A program made the translations under genes and the position numbers. DNA of 64,000 bases from the NCBI GenBank assembly GCA_051418075.1, contig JBPRGG010000010.1, forward strand, positions 5,179-69,178, written 5' to 3'. Origin of the DNA: JBPRGG01 sp051418075 (GTDB lineage Bacteria > Bacteroidota > Bacteroidia > Cytophagales > Cyclobacteriaceae). Below, one piece after another: positions 1-9,281 of the stretch (position 1 is the stretch's first letter; each line of letters begins with the position of its first letter). A model generated the notes under the pieces. That model worked only from the letters and a program-made list of their open reading frames with translations, was not told the DNA's origin and did no database searches.

Positions 1-800
1 TTATCATTGTCGATATCAGCACAAAAAATCTTGGTGGCATTGTATTCCCAGGAATACGCATCATCAGTATTCCAGTAGGGATCAATGTTTCGGACCATCC
101 AGGGATCTGTCATATCACCTCCAGGATTAAAAAAGCAATATCCAGTGGAAACCACATCTATATCACCGTCTCCATCCACATCACCCACATGCTGACCTTC
201 ATGTAAATGTTCCACATATACCTCTGCTGCTTTGGCCCATTTTTCGGGACTATCCTGTCGGAAAACAAACATCTTACGGTCCACGTGTGTGGTGGCAGCT
301 ACATCAAGTTTTCCGTCAGCATTCAGGTCAACCAGGTCAAAATCTTTAACTAAACTGGGGAATACCCCGATTTTATGGGCTATCCATCCGGGGTTTTCGT
401 ACCAATACAGAATAAGTGGCTCTTGTGCTCCTCCCCATTCTCCCGGGCTTACCGGGCCTAATACATCTATATCCCCATCATTGTCAATATCACCTGCGGC
501 CAGGTCACCGGCTGCGAATGTTGCACCTTCAGGACTCCGATCAGCGATCACATGTTTCTTTGAATGGCCAAAACCAGGTACGGTTTCGTACCATAAAAGT
601 GCTCCACCCTGTGCATTATTGTCAATGACAAAAAAGTCAAGTAAGCCATCATTGTTAATATCTGCATGGCTTCTGGCCCACCAGGTGTTTGCGCCTTCCG
701 GTACAATTAAATGTTGTGAAAATTCTATCTGAGCCAATGAGAGCTTAGTAAACAAAAGTAGAAATCCTAATAATACATTTTTTCTGATTCCTTTTTTCAT
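1..800 (-). CDS. VCBS/FG-GAP repeat exported protein (partial, C-terminus outside window)
   Basis: The frame opens at an ATG at 800, stays open to the window edge (about 266 codons) and is therefore C-terminally incomplete. It begins with a typical signal peptide (MKKGIRKN, then a hydrophobic LLGFLLLF core, ending near SLAQ). The mature part has repeated Asp-rich calcium-binding loops, such as DINNDGLLDF, DIDNDGDIDV, DLNADGKLDV and DVDGDGDIDV, spaced as in FG-GAP/VCBS beta-propeller repeats. Such proteins are exported and often sit at the end of SusCD loci in Bacteroidota, where they may bind or process glycans; the exact role cannot be read here. It lies 15 bp downstream of the nucleoside-hydrolase-like gene on the same strand. 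Confidence 0.85.
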   Translation of the reverse strand, partial: MKKGIRKNVLLGFLLLFTKLSLAQIEFSQHLIVPEGANTWWARSHADINNDGLLDFFVIDNNAQGGALLWYETVPGFGHSKKHVIADRSPEGATFAAGDLAAGDIDNDGDIDVLGPVSPGEWGGAQEPLILYWYENPGWIAHKIGVFPSLVKDFDLVDLNADGKLDVAATTHVDRKMFVFRQDSPEKWAKAAEVYVEHLHEGQHVGDVDGDGDIDVVSTGYCFFNPGGDMTDPWMVRNIDPYWNTDDAYSWEYNATKIFCADIDND

Positions 801-815
801 ATGTTAAGTCAACGA

Positions 816-1784
816 TTACTTTGTTTGATAATTTTGTTCAATGATCCTGCGCATCATCAGGTTAAGAAACTCATCCTTATCAATGGCTATTCCTACAGTA
901 CAATTAGGTGGCTTTTGCTGATCAATTCTGGTATAGCCTTTATCATCCACATATACATGAGCTTTTTCTGTTTCAAATAATTTCGGCCAAAGCACCATTC
1001 CAATAGCCACGCCATCAAACATTTTTGCCTGTAAGGCCCAGTCTGCATGGCGGTACCATAAGGCGTACAAAGCGCCCAAGGCATCAGTCAACGGTGTTTG
1101 CCGGTTAAAAATAGCCGTAAGGCGATCATTTTCCATAATAACATGATCTGTTATCCCCAAAGGAGCCAGGGTAATATCGGCCCCGGATTGCATGAATTTT
1201 TTGGCTGCCTCAATGCTACCACGTACATTCCACTCCGCACTAATGGCCCCTCCACCATAGCCCTTGTACACAGATCCAAACATAGATACCACCTTTTTGG
1301 CCTTTTTCAATGCTTCCGGATCCTTATCGACCACATCGGCAATATTATCCACAGGGCCAACCGTAAAGAGGATAACTTCACCGGGGTATTTATTAAGGGT
1401 TTCGATGATGAAATCTGCTGCAGGCAGAGGATTTGGTTTGAGTGCATTAAACCCTTCGGCCCACATAAACTGATGCGCATCACCTTCCAACTCCGTATCC
1501 TGGCCTACCACTGTGGCTGTATGCCGGCCCAGATAAACAGGTATATGGTCCAAGCCTGTTTCATGTAGCATTTTTAAAGCTACCTGTCCCCGACCAGGAG
1601 TATTGCCATGATCCATACATAGGCCCATGATATCAAATTCCTCCTGGCTGGTAAGTAACAGGGCCACGGCAAATGCATCATCTATATCTCCCCCCAGGTC
1701 ACAATCAAATATTACTTTTTGTTTTTGAGAAAATCCGGTAAAATAGAAAATAATTAATAGAGAAAGCGTAGCAATAAATTTCAT
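816..1784 (-). CDS. Exported nucleoside-hydrolase-like protein (IUNH family)
   Basis: The 322-residue product starts with a signal peptide (cleavage near FSQ, residue 20) and then shows the inosine/uridine-preferring nucleoside hydrolase signature: IFDCDLGG followed by DIDDAFA, with calcium-binding Asp at 27, 29, 35 and 36. HGNT near residue 60, FTVGPVDNIAD and EWNVRGSIEAAKKF match other family blocks. The C-terminal His-Asp pair that protonates the leaving base in classical members seems to be replaced by FDG, so classical nucleoside cleavage is uncertain. Family members hydrolyse N-glycosidic bonds of ribonucleosides; an exported copy in a SusCD locus may act on a ribosylated or other glycosidic substrate in the periplasm. 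It is separated from susD by a strong hairpin. Confidence 0.8.
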   Translation of the reverse strand: MKFIATLSLLIIFYFTGFSQKQKVIFDCDLGGDIDDAFAVALLLTSQEEFDIMGLCMDHGNTPGRGQVALKMLHETGLDHIPVYLGRHTATVVGQDTELEGDAHQFMWAEGFNALKPNPLPAADFIIETLNKYPGEVILFTVGPVDNIADVVDKDPEALKKAKKVVSMFGSVYKGYGGGAISAEWNVRGSIEAAKKFMQSGADITLAPLGITDHVIMENDRLTAIFNRQTPLTDALGALYALWYRHADWALQAKMFDGVAIGMVLWPKLFETEKAHVYVDDKGYTRIDQQKPPNCTVGIAIDKDEFLNLMMRRIIEQNYQTK

Positions 1785-1874
1785 TTTGAATATCAGTTAA
1801 ATCTAACCTGGAAATTATAAAGAAAGAGCTTGAATAGTTGTTTCTGTAGACTTATTTTCCAAGAAAAATAAGAA

Positions 1875-1935
1875 AAATACCGGATGAATACCAAATGCTT
1901 CTTTACTATTGACCATTTGGTAGCTTCCGGTATTT
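1875..1935 (-). terminator. Hairpin downstream of susD
   Basis: A long inverted repeat: AAATACCGGA (1875-1884) and TACCAAATG (1889-1897) pair with CATTTGGTA (1914-1922) and TTCCGGTATTT (1925-1935), with a small internal loop. Read on the minus strand it is followed by a T-rich tract, as in an intrinsic terminator. It sits between susD and the nucleoside-hydrolase-like gene, so it could end or attenuate the susCD transcript. Confidence 0.6.
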
Positions 1936-2058
1936 TTTGAATTTAAATACATGTTGTTGCGCATTAGTCTATTATTAATATTTTGGTTAAAAGATGGTTC
2001 CCTCACCTGATAGTTAGATCTGGCGGGGGAACCTCTGTCACTAATTAAACCTGGTTCA

Positions 2059-3798
2059 CTATTTATAAAATTCAAAATTAAATCCAACAGGATCTGCATC
2101 CCAATTCATATTTCCATTGATTTCACTAATAGGATAAGGCAAGCGGAAATATTCTTCAGTCACTACTGGCAATTTAAAATCAAGATATTCCCGGCTATTG
2201 ACTTTTTTCAAGGGCTGACCGGCCGGAAATTCGGCTGGGACACCATCTATGATTACCTGTTCAGTAGTCATTTTATAGGTTCCACGTTTTTGGGCTAACA
2301 GCATATTTTTCACTTCCTGGGGATAGAGATTATAATACCTGAACAGATCGTCCGTATTTTGAAATTCAAATGCAAATTCATGGCGTCGTTCATTCCAGAT
2401 ATCCCGGTAGGTGATGGAATTTAAATTTTCCAGACCGGCTCTTTTCCTGATGGTGTTAAAGTACTGCAAAGCCTTGGCATCACTGGTACTGCTGTTTTTT
2501 CCCAGCACTGCCTCAGCATAGGTGAGATACAGGTCTGCTATACGGATCATGGGCGTATATACTTCAGTATGCATTTCTCCGATATGACCATCAGCTGAAT
2601 TATCCCGACCAGCAAGGTGTTTACGTATATGTGTACCTGTATTTCTGGGACCGCCCCAGGAAACACTGCCATCATAATACACATAGCCAGGTTCATCCAT
2701 GCCCGGAAAGGTATACTCGGTCCAGAATTCAGGATAATAATTGCCATGTTCCATGATGGTACTGTACCGGCGTAAATCGCCAGCTTCATAAGATTCCAAA
2801 AGATCTACTGAAGGAACTACGGCTGACCAACCATCCCATGATTGGGTGAAGTGGCTTGAGCCAAAATAGGATTGCAGCGTATTTTGCGTTCCATATGAAC
2901 CAAAGAGTGAAACCCAGGACCATTTCCAGCCCCAAAGACATTCTTCCGGAAAGTTGGACAGGTTATATTCAGGGAGAAAGTTCTCATGATAGGTATTCAT
3001 TAATCTGTACCCGGCATTATTATTAATTACTTCTTCCGCTAATTGGGCTGCCATTGGGAAATCATTACTTTCCGCATAGCTTTCCCCGGCCCGGGTCAGA
3101 TAAACCTTTGCCAGTAATGCCTGGGCTGAAACCTTGGAAAGCTTATTAGGTTCTCCAGAATTTCTGTTGGCCGGTAGTTTATCAATTGCATCTTCCAGAT
3201 CCATAATGATGAATTTGTAGATGTCTGATTCTATGATAGGCGTGAGAGAGGTAAGGTCAGTTAATTGCACAGTATTATCATAGATCAAAGGAACTGCTCC
3301 ATACCATTTAACCAGGTTAAAGTAGCTGATCGCTCTGAAAAAACGTAATTCACCTATGGTTGAATTGACAGATGTTTTCAAAGATGCAGAATTATTTACC
3401 TTTTGTTGGAATTCTGTGCCTTCCTGCAGGGCTCTGTCGAAACCATTGATGCTTTCATTGGCATTTTTGATAATACCGTAATTGGTGGTCCAGATAAAAT
3501 CCAATTGATTGAAGGCACTGTTTAAGGTCCCGTTAAAGAAGGGCAGGTAAGCTCCATCATCGGTCCAGCCATTACCACAGTACAACTCCTGCAAACAAGA
3601 GGATGCTTTGTCCAGGTAATTGAACCAGGAAAACCCATACATATTCGCCGTGATACTTTCGATACTTTCTTCATCAAGTGAGGCATAGTATTCAGGAACA
3701 GTTAAAACCAATTCATCATATGGCTCCAGGTATTCCTGACCACAGCCCATAAAAAATAACAGGGCAAGTATTGTAATTTTATTTATTGTACTTTTCAT
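2059..3798 (-). CDS. SusD/RagB family outer-membrane glycan-binding lipoprotein
   Basis: The 579-residue protein has a lipoprotein signal with lipobox LFFMGC (Cys19) and a SusD-type body: an N-terminal region with the conserved LRFFRAISYFNLVKWYG helix near residues 150-170, TPR-like alpha-helical repeats (for example SAQALLAKVYLTRAG), and a C-terminal RagB/SusD domain with IRIADLYLTYAEAVL and YFNTIRKRAGL followed by IWNERRHEFAFE. SusD proteins cap the SusC transporter at the cell surface and deliver glycan ligands. It starts 17 bp after the susC stop, so the pair is clearly co-transcribed. Ligand specificity cannot be inferred from sequence. Confidence 0.95.
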   Translation of the reverse strand: MKSTINKITILALLFFMGCGQEYLEPYDELVLTVPEYYASLDEESIESITANMYGFSWFNYLDKASSCLQELYCGNGWTDDGAYLPFFNGTLNSAFNQLDFIWTTNYGIIKNANESINGFDRALQEGTEFQQKVNNSASLKTSVNSTIGELRFFRAISYFNLVKWYGAVPLIYDNTVQLTDLTSLTPIIESDIYKFIIMDLEDAIDKLPANRNSGEPNKLSKVSAQALLAKVYLTRAGESYAESNDFPMAAQLAEEVINNNAGYRLMNTYHENFLPEYNLSNFPEECLWGWKWSWVSLFGSYGTQNTLQSYFGSSHFTQSWDGWSAVVPSVDLLESYEAGDLRRYSTIMEHGNYYPEFWTEYTFPGMDEPGYVYYDGSVSWGGPRNTGTHIRKHLAGRDNSADGHIGEMHTEVYTPMIRIADLYLTYAEAVLGKNSSTSDAKALQYFNTIRKRAGLENLNSITYRDIWNERRHEFAFEFQNTDDLFRYYNLYPQEVKNMLLAQKRGTYKMTTEQVIIDGVPAEFPAGQPLKKVNSREYLDFKLPVVTEEYFRLPYPISEINGNMNWDADPVGFNFEFYK

Positions 3799-3815
3799 AA
3801 TTCTCAGATTTAAAA

Positions 3816-6800
3816 TTAAAAACCAACTTGTAATCCCAAAAGAAAGATTTTGGAAACAGGGTATCGGCCTCTGTCTACGCCGCTATTCAGGCTGCTTTGG
3901 GCCATACTGCCTATTTCAGGATCCCAACCCGAATACTTAGTCAATGTCAATAGATTTTGAGCATTCAGATAGATTCTTGCGTTACTTAAATTGATCCTGT
4001 TTATGAAATCAGTGGGAAAGCTGTAGCCCAGGATTACATTTTGAATTCTCAGGTAAGAAGCATCTTCTATAAATCGTGAATTGGTAGAAGCCTGGGAGAA
4101 GTTATGATCAGTTCTGATCCGGGGTACTTCTGCATCCGGATTGGTTAAGGTATAATCAGCGATATCATTTGCATTCCCCCCATCTCTTAATATTGGTATA
4201 GCTCTGGAATTCATAATGGACATTTGATTTTGATTGTATAGATCGGCTCTTAGTAACCAGGCTTTTTGTTGGTTGTAGGCATCCATTCCCACTAGACCTA
4301 CACAATAAATCGTGGCATCGAAATTTTTCCAGTTGAAGGTATTGTCAAATCCAAAAGTAAAATCCGGATTGGGATTGCCAATGTAGGTTTGATCGTTTGG
4401 GTCTATAACTCCGGCATTGTTGATAGTGATCATATCCTCGGAATTACCAGTGTAGACTGCTGATCCCACAATATAATTGCCATCTGCATCATATTCTGCG
4501 GTATATCCGGGGACTTGCCAGGCAGCAGTTCCTTCGTCGCTGATATCAACGAATTTATAATCACCAATCCACATGCCCACAGTAGGATCAATCGAATTCA
4601 CTCCTTTCCAACGTGGGTGGGTCAGGATATCATCCAGGTCCTGATAAAGGCCATCGGTTTGATAACCATAGAATCTACCAATTGGTCCGCCTTCTTCACT
4701 TTTTGAAGCCATGCCATAAATGGGTAATCCTCCTTCACCTAAATCAAGTATTTCGTTTCGGTTTACTGTCAGAGCCACCCCGCTTCTCCATTCAAACTGA
4801 CCGGTGGTATTGATGCTGTTTAAAGTGATCTCTAACCCTCTGTTTTGGACCGAAGCAATATTGGAAACCATATAGATGTTGGAACCTACCGAAGATGGCA
4901 GTAATACCTGGTTCAATGCGTTTCTGGTTTTTTTATCATACACTTCAAACTGTGCACTGAAGCGATCATCCAGTATGCCTATTTCCAGACCCAAATTGAA
5001 GGCCTCGGTTTCCTCCCAACTTAGATTAGGATCGTAATTGACAAATGAGGTGGAAAATCCACCATCACTATTAGGAATTACGTTTACCAAGGGCCTGAAT
5101 TGTCCTCCCAGCACATTGTCGTTTCCAACTATACCCCATCCTCCATTCACTTTCAGATTGTTAATTAGACCCTGGCTATGGAAAAATGGAAAATTGGAAA
5201 TTCTTAAAGCTGCAGAAAATGAGGGGAAAAATCCCCAGCGGTTGCCTTCAGGAAAATTAGGCGAACCATCAGATCTGACGGAGGTGGTGACCATAGCCAG
5301 ATCTTTATAGTTGTAGAACACCCTGGCCAGGTAAGACTCCTGTCGCCATCTACCCCGGTTTCCTCCGGTTTTAGTGTAAGTCACATCCGATAAATCCAGT
5401 GAATTGAGGTTGTTGTTATAAAATCCCCCGCCTTCACCCCGGGTATTTTCCCAGCGGCCTTCCCGGGCTTCATGGGCCAGCATCGCATTGATGGTATGAT
5501 CACCGAAGGTCTTATCATAGTAAAAGATATTTTTCCATTCATAACCAATGGAAAATGACTGTTGCTGGTTGAGCAATGACTGGCTGTTAATAAATCCGGG
5601 ATATTCCACCTTGGCATAAAAGGCGTAGTCATTAACAAAATCGCCGATCAGGTTTAGTTCAGATCTGAATTTGAAATCAGATACTGATAAAACAGCAAAA
5701 AGATTGTTGTATATATTGAATTTCCTTTTCCTGGAATCCCTGTCTTCGGTCAATGCCAGAGGATTGGCCTGGGCTAATCCACCACCGGGAACAGTCTGAT
5801 TTTCTTCAACACCTACATAATTTCCATTTTCATCATAAACCCTGACATCAGGCGCTTTTTTCAGCGATAAAGTAAGGGGTGAATCATTGGCATCGGCAAA
5901 CACATATTTGGTGTTCGACTGACCAGCGGTAAAGTTATTACCAAACTGCAGCCACTTTTTAGCTTCTACTTCCAGATTGGCCCGCAGGGTATATCTTTCC
6001 ATCCAGGTATTAGCCACCGGTCCCTTGTCATCCAGAAAGCTACCACTTACAAAATAGGTTAACTTTTCATTACCACCGGAAAGTGACAGGTTGTGATTGG
6101 TGATGGTTCCGGTTTCAAATAGAACATCCTGCCAGTCAGTACCGCCGGTTAATGAGGCAGGATTGGCAAATTCCGGCCTAGGCTCTTTACCCTGCGAGAG
6201 TGCCTGCTCATTGTTAAACATTGCATAATCTCTCAGGCCCATTACATCCACTTTGTTGGCTATATTTTTAATACCGGTGCTTACATGGTACTCAATTCTT
6301 GAATCATTTTTATTTCCCTTCTTTGTGGTTACAATGATCACGCCGTTGGCCCCGCGGTTCCCATATATGGCGGTAGCTGAAGCGTCTTTTAGCACCTCAA
6401 TGGATTCTATATCAGAGGGGTTAATTGTTGATAGTGGAGAAACCCTCATGGCTCCCCTGTTGCCGCCATTACCTACAAAAAACACCCCCTCACTGTTTCC
6501 ACTTACCTGGATACCATCGATCACATAAAGCGGCTCATTGGTGCCTAGTAAAGAGTTGGTGCCTCTGATACGGACTGTAGATGCTGCCCCAGGTTGGCCG
6601 GAGTTGACCATTACCTGAACCCCTGCCGCTCTTCCTTGCAACGCCTGCTCGAAGGTATTGGTAACTCTTTTTTCCAGTTCCTTACTTTTTACTGAAACCA
6701 CTGCTCCGGTAAGGTCACTTTTCTTCATGGTTCCGTAACCGATTACCACAATTTCATCCAAAGCTGTAACGTCCGGATTTAATCTGATATCAAAAAAGGT

Positions 6801-7412
6801 TTGATTCCCAACCTGTATTTCTTCAGTTACATATCCTACCGAACTTATTATTAATACCGGATTTTCACTGGGCACGTCCAGGGAGAAGTTTCCGTCTATA
6901 TCTGTAATTGTTCCAATGCTGGTTCCCTTTATTGTGATATTTGCACCAGGCAGTCCCGAATTATCCTCAGCAGAAGTTACCTTTCCGGATATTTTTACCC
7001 CCTGAATGATTATTTCCAGGTCTTCATTTTTGTGTTCTTTGGATAACTTTTTGGTAATATGAATATTGTTATTAATCTGCTTAAATTTCAGATCGGTTTG
7101 ACGGGAAATCTGAATTAAAAGGTCCCCCACTGTTTTGGTATGGGCTGTGCTGGATATTTTTACGGGTTTGTTAAGTATTTTTTTGTCATAGGAGAATTGA
7201 AAATCAGTTTTTGATTGTATTTCCCATAGAATTTCCTTTAAATCTGCATCTTCGAAGTGGACCTGGATAAAAGTTTCCTTTACACTCTTAATTTTTTGAG
7301 CAGTGACATTGTTGGCTAACAAACTGCCAAGTAGTACACAATTAATCGATAAGGCATACAAACTTAATCTAGACATCTTACCTAGGATTTGCCATAGTAA
7401 TTTTAATTTCAT
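3816..7412 (-). CDS. SusC/RagA TonB-linked outer-membrane transporter with STN signalling domain
   Basis: The 1198-residue protein has an N-terminal signal peptide ending near NVTAQ (residue 39) and an STN domain (about 48-118), the module that signals to FecR-type anti-sigma factors. A CarboxypepD_reg-like domain follows (about 138-215; SGKVTSAEDNSGLPGANI), then the TonB-dependent plug starting at DEIVVIGYGTMKKSDLTG, and a beta-barrel ending with aromatic/hydrophobic KIFLLGLQVGF. It transports oligosaccharides or related ligands through the outer membrane in complex with the downstream SusD. The STN domain agrees with the sigma/FecR pair directly upstream, implying ligand-sensing transcriptional control. 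Confidence 0.95.
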   Translation of the reverse strand: MKLKLLWQILGKMSRLSLYALSINCVLLGSLLANNVTAQKIKSVKETFIQVHFEDADLKEILWEIQSKTDFQFSYDKKILNKPVKISSTAHTKTVGDLLIQISRQTDLKFKQINNNIHITKKLSKEHKNEDLEIIIQGVKISGKVTSAEDNSGLPGANITIKGTSIGTITDIDGNFSLDVPSENPVLIISSVGYVTEEIQVGNQTFFDIRLNPDVTALDEIVVIGYGTMKKSDLTGAVVSVKSKELEKRVTNTFEQALQGRAAGVQVMVNSGQPGAASTVRIRGTNSLLGTNEPLYVIDGIQVSGNSEGVFFVGNGGNRGAMRVSPLSTINPSDIESIEVLKDASATAIYGNRGANGVIIVTTKKGNKNDSRIEYHVSTGIKNIANKVDVMGLRDYAMFNNEQALSQGKEPRPEFANPASLTGGTDWQDVLFETGTITNHNLSLSGGNEKLTYFVSGSFLDDKGPVANTWMERYTLRANLEVEAKKWLQFGNNFTAGQSNTKYVFADANDSPLTLSLKKAPDVRVYDENGNYVGVEENQTVPGGGLAQANPLALTEDRDSRKRKFNIYNNLFAVLSVSDFKFRSELNLIGDFVNDYAFYAKVEYPGFINSQSLLNQQQSFSIGYEWKNIFYYDKTFGDHTINAMLAHEAREGRWENTRGEGGGFYNNNLNSLDLSDVTYTKTGGNRGRWRQESYLARVFYNYKDLAMVTTSVRSDGSPNFPEGNRWGFFPSFSAALRISNFPFFHSQGLINNLKVNGGWGIVGNDNVLGGQFRPLVNVIPNSDGGFSTSFVNYDPNLSWEETEAFNLGLEIGILDDRFSAQFEVYDKKTRNALNQVLLPSSVGSNIYMVSNIASVQNRGLEITLNSINTTGQFEWRSGVALTVNRNEILDLGEGGLPIYGMASKSEEGGPIGRFYGYQTDGLYQDLDDILTHPRWKGVNSIDPTVGMWIGDYKFVDISDEGTAAWQVPGYTAEYDADGNYIVGSAVYTGNSEDMITINNAGVIDPNDQTYIGNPNPDFTFGFDNTFNWKNFDATIYCVGLVGMDAYNQQKAWLLRADLYNQNQMSIMNSRAIPILRDGGNANDIADYTLTNPDAEVPRIRTDHNFSQASTNSRFIEDASYLRIQNVILGYSFPTDFINRINLSNARIYLNAQNLLTLTKYSGWDPEIGSMAQSSLNSGVDRGRYPVSKIFLLGLQVGF

Positions 7413-7451
7413 AATTTTATGTGTTTATAAATTATTAAAAAAGTATTTTTC

Positions 7452-7482
7452 AGCCTGTGTGATGCTGCAACATCCATAGGCT
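7452..7482. repeat. Intercistronic hairpin between fecR and susC
   Basis: AGCCT (7452-7456) pairs with AGGCT (7478-7482), with further inner pairing around GATG/CATC. On the plus strand it is followed by eight T residues; on the minus strand, the direction of transcription here, by GAAAAATACTTTTTT. It could attenuate read-through from the regulatory genes into susC. A comparable hairpin occurs at the same position in the second locus (34398-34437). Confidence 0.5.
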
Positions 7483-7511
7483 TTTTTTTGGGTATAATGA
7501 TTTTTTATTTT

Positions 7512-8534
7512 CTATTCATAGGCTCCTGGGTTTGGTTTAAATCTTAATTCAACTTTATTTCCAATTACTTTATAGTCAAAATTGTAGACGAAAGCTAAAC
7601 CATCCAGTACTTCAGTTAACACTGCATTGTCAAATCTGCCTTCATATAACACCTCAGGTATTTGGTTTTTTAAGTGAAAGTCTACTCCATACCATAGTGA
7701 CAGTTTTTCGATGATTTCGCCCAACTCAGCATTTTTAAATACCAGGATTTTATCTTTCCAACCTATTTGCTCGGCATAATCATATGTATTTAATTGCAGT
7801 TTGTTTTCTTTTGATACTGCCATTTCTCCCGGAAGCAGATAGAGTTCATTGTCATTCCGGAGTACTTTAACTTTCCCTGTGACCAAAGCCACTTCAATTT
7901 CTTCTTTGGGCCGGTTCTTTATATTAAATGAGGTGCCAACTACAACTGTAGAAACTTCATTGGCCATGACGATGAATGGCCTGAGTGTATCTTCCTCTAC
8001 TTCGAAAAATGCTTCTCCCTGCAGGTATACCTTTCGGGTGTCAGCGGTAAAAGGCAATTCATATCTCAGGGTAGATGAAGCATTTAGTTTCACAACGGTG
8101 CCATCTGGCAGATTGGTAGTCATTCGTTGTCCCTTGTGGGTTGATTTTTGTATGATCTGTGTTTCAGAAATTGCCTGTTTAGCAGGGTTATGTAAAAACC
8201 AGGTTAAAGCAAAGGCAAAGCTGATTATCAGGATAAAAGAGGCTGCTCTGCGAATCCAGGGATTCATTTCAAACCTCCTCAATGATTGTTGATTGTCATG
8301 TATATCTATATTATCTTCAATCCGGTTTTTAATAGATTCGATCCGGTTTAATTCCAACTGATCTACTTTGAAGGCAAGTGATTCAATAAAAGACCTTGCT
8401 TCCATTAATGTTTCAACATCCTGAGGATACTTTTTCATCATTTTTAGCCATTCTTCCTCAGGGCGCTTTTTAACCACATTGATAAAAAATTCATCAGCAA
8501 TTAAAAATTCGTATAAATCATCGTTTAAATTCAT
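7512..8534 (-). CDS. FecR family anti-sigma factor
   Basis: A protein of about 340 residues, starting at the ATG at 8534 (MNLNDDLYEF); the longer frame would need a TTG start. The N-terminal cytoplasmic part would bind the sigma factor. One transmembrane helix (SFILIISFAFALTWFL) lies near residues 90-110. The periplasmic FecR domain shows KGQRMTTNLPDGTVVKLNASS and LQGEAFFEVEED, and a C-terminal domain resembles DUF4974 (VFKNAELGEIIEKLSLWYGV). FecR proteins receive a signal from the STN domain of the partner SusC and control the neighbouring ECF sigma factor. It lies between the sigma gene and susC in the usual order. Confidence 0.93.
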   Translation of the reverse strand: MNLNDDLYEFLIADEFFINVVKKRPEEEWLKMMKKYPQDVETLMEARSFIESLAFKVDQLELNRIESIKNRIEDNIDIHDNQQSLRRFEMNPWIRRAASFILIISFAFALTWFLHNPAKQAISETQIIQKSTHKGQRMTTNLPDGTVVKLNASSTLRYELPFTADTRKVYLQGEAFFEVEEDTLRPFIVMANEVSTVVVGTSFNIKNRPKEEIEVALVTGKVKVLRNDNELYLLPGEMAVSKENKLQLNTYDYAEQIGWKDKILVFKNAELGEIIEKLSLWYGVDFHLKNQIPEVLYEGRFDNAVLTEVLDGLAFVYNFDYKVIGNKVELRFKPNPGAYE

Positions 8535-8621
8535 GCTATTCAATAAATGTGGATCTTTTTATTATAGAATACATGAGGTTTCTTTTTTACCCCATGAGGA
8601 ATTAAAAAAAATAAAACTTTT

Positions 8622-9158
8622 TTATTTTAATTTTTCTCTCAGGTGTTTTATCGCCCTGCCCATCAGTTTATACACTGCTTTTACCTCTATTTCCATCAAT
8701 TCAGCTATTTCCTGATAAGTAAGATTTTCGTAGTATTTAAGGTGAATAATCTCTTTTTGACGGGGTGTAAGGTTATCAATCAATTCATTTAATTCTCCCT
8801 GATACCAGGATTCATCTTCTGCCATGACCAACTTCTCTTCCTGTGATAGTTCTATCTGAAAATCTACAGCAGGCTGAAAACGAATATGTTTCATTTTGTA
8901 AGACAATTTTCTGAATAATCTCCTTTTAATAGCTACCAATAAGTAGGCCCGTATATGGTCTGTATGAGCCAATTTGTTTCTTTTTATCCATATGTCACTG
9001 AATAATTCCTGGATACAATCCTCAATTAAAGGTTCATCATTTACGATCTTTTTGCAATAATTATAAATGATATTTACATACTGATAATAGATCTCATTGA
9101 AGGCATTCTTTTCCCCTTTTTTTAAAAGTGTCCACAATTGTTTATCATTTCTCTTCAT
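8622..9158 (-). CDS. ECF-type RNA polymerase sigma factor (FecI-like)
   Basis: The 178-residue product has the sigma-70 region 2 pattern (FNEIYYQYVNIIYNYCKKIV, then EDCIQELFSDIWIKRNKL) and region 4 (LTPRQKEIIHLKYYENLTYQEIAELMEIEVKAVYKLMGRAIKHLR), which is an HTH. This is the standard Bacteroidota ECF factor controlling a SusCD locus. It is the first gene of the set, followed on the minus strand by fecR, susC and susD, and is expected to direct transcription of the transporter genes when FecR is activated. Confidence 0.95.
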   Translation of the reverse strand: MKRNDKQLWTLLKKGEKNAFNEIYYQYVNIIYNYCKKIVNDEPLIEDCIQELFSDIWIKRNKLAHTDHIRAYLLVAIKRRLFRKLSYKMKHIRFQPAVDFQIELSQEEKLVMAEDESWYQGELNELIDNLTPRQKEIIHLKYYENLTYQEIAELMEIEVKAVYKLMGRAIKHLREKLK

Positions 9159-9230
9159 AGGAGGCCTTAACTATCAGTTTTGGAGAAATATTTTAAAATA
9201 CCATCACCAAACCCTATTAACGCGATAAGA

Positions 9231-9254
9231 AAGGGAACTCCACCTGGCTCCCTT
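9231..9254 (-). terminator. Possible terminator of the 9-21 kb catabolic operon
   Basis: AAGGGA (9231-9236) and TCCCTT (9249-9254) form a short stem with a 12-nt loop just after the stop codon of the fucose-isomerase-like gene. On the minus strand the tail is TCTTATC, a weak T-tract, so this is only a candidate. Confidence 0.35.
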
Positions 9255-9281
9255 GTTTTGATTTGGTTCGGAATGGCTGAA

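Noticed and set aside
1815..2099. 94-codon minus-strand frame after susD
   Set aside because: It overlaps the susD end and the hairpin at 1875-1935, and has no protein-like pattern.
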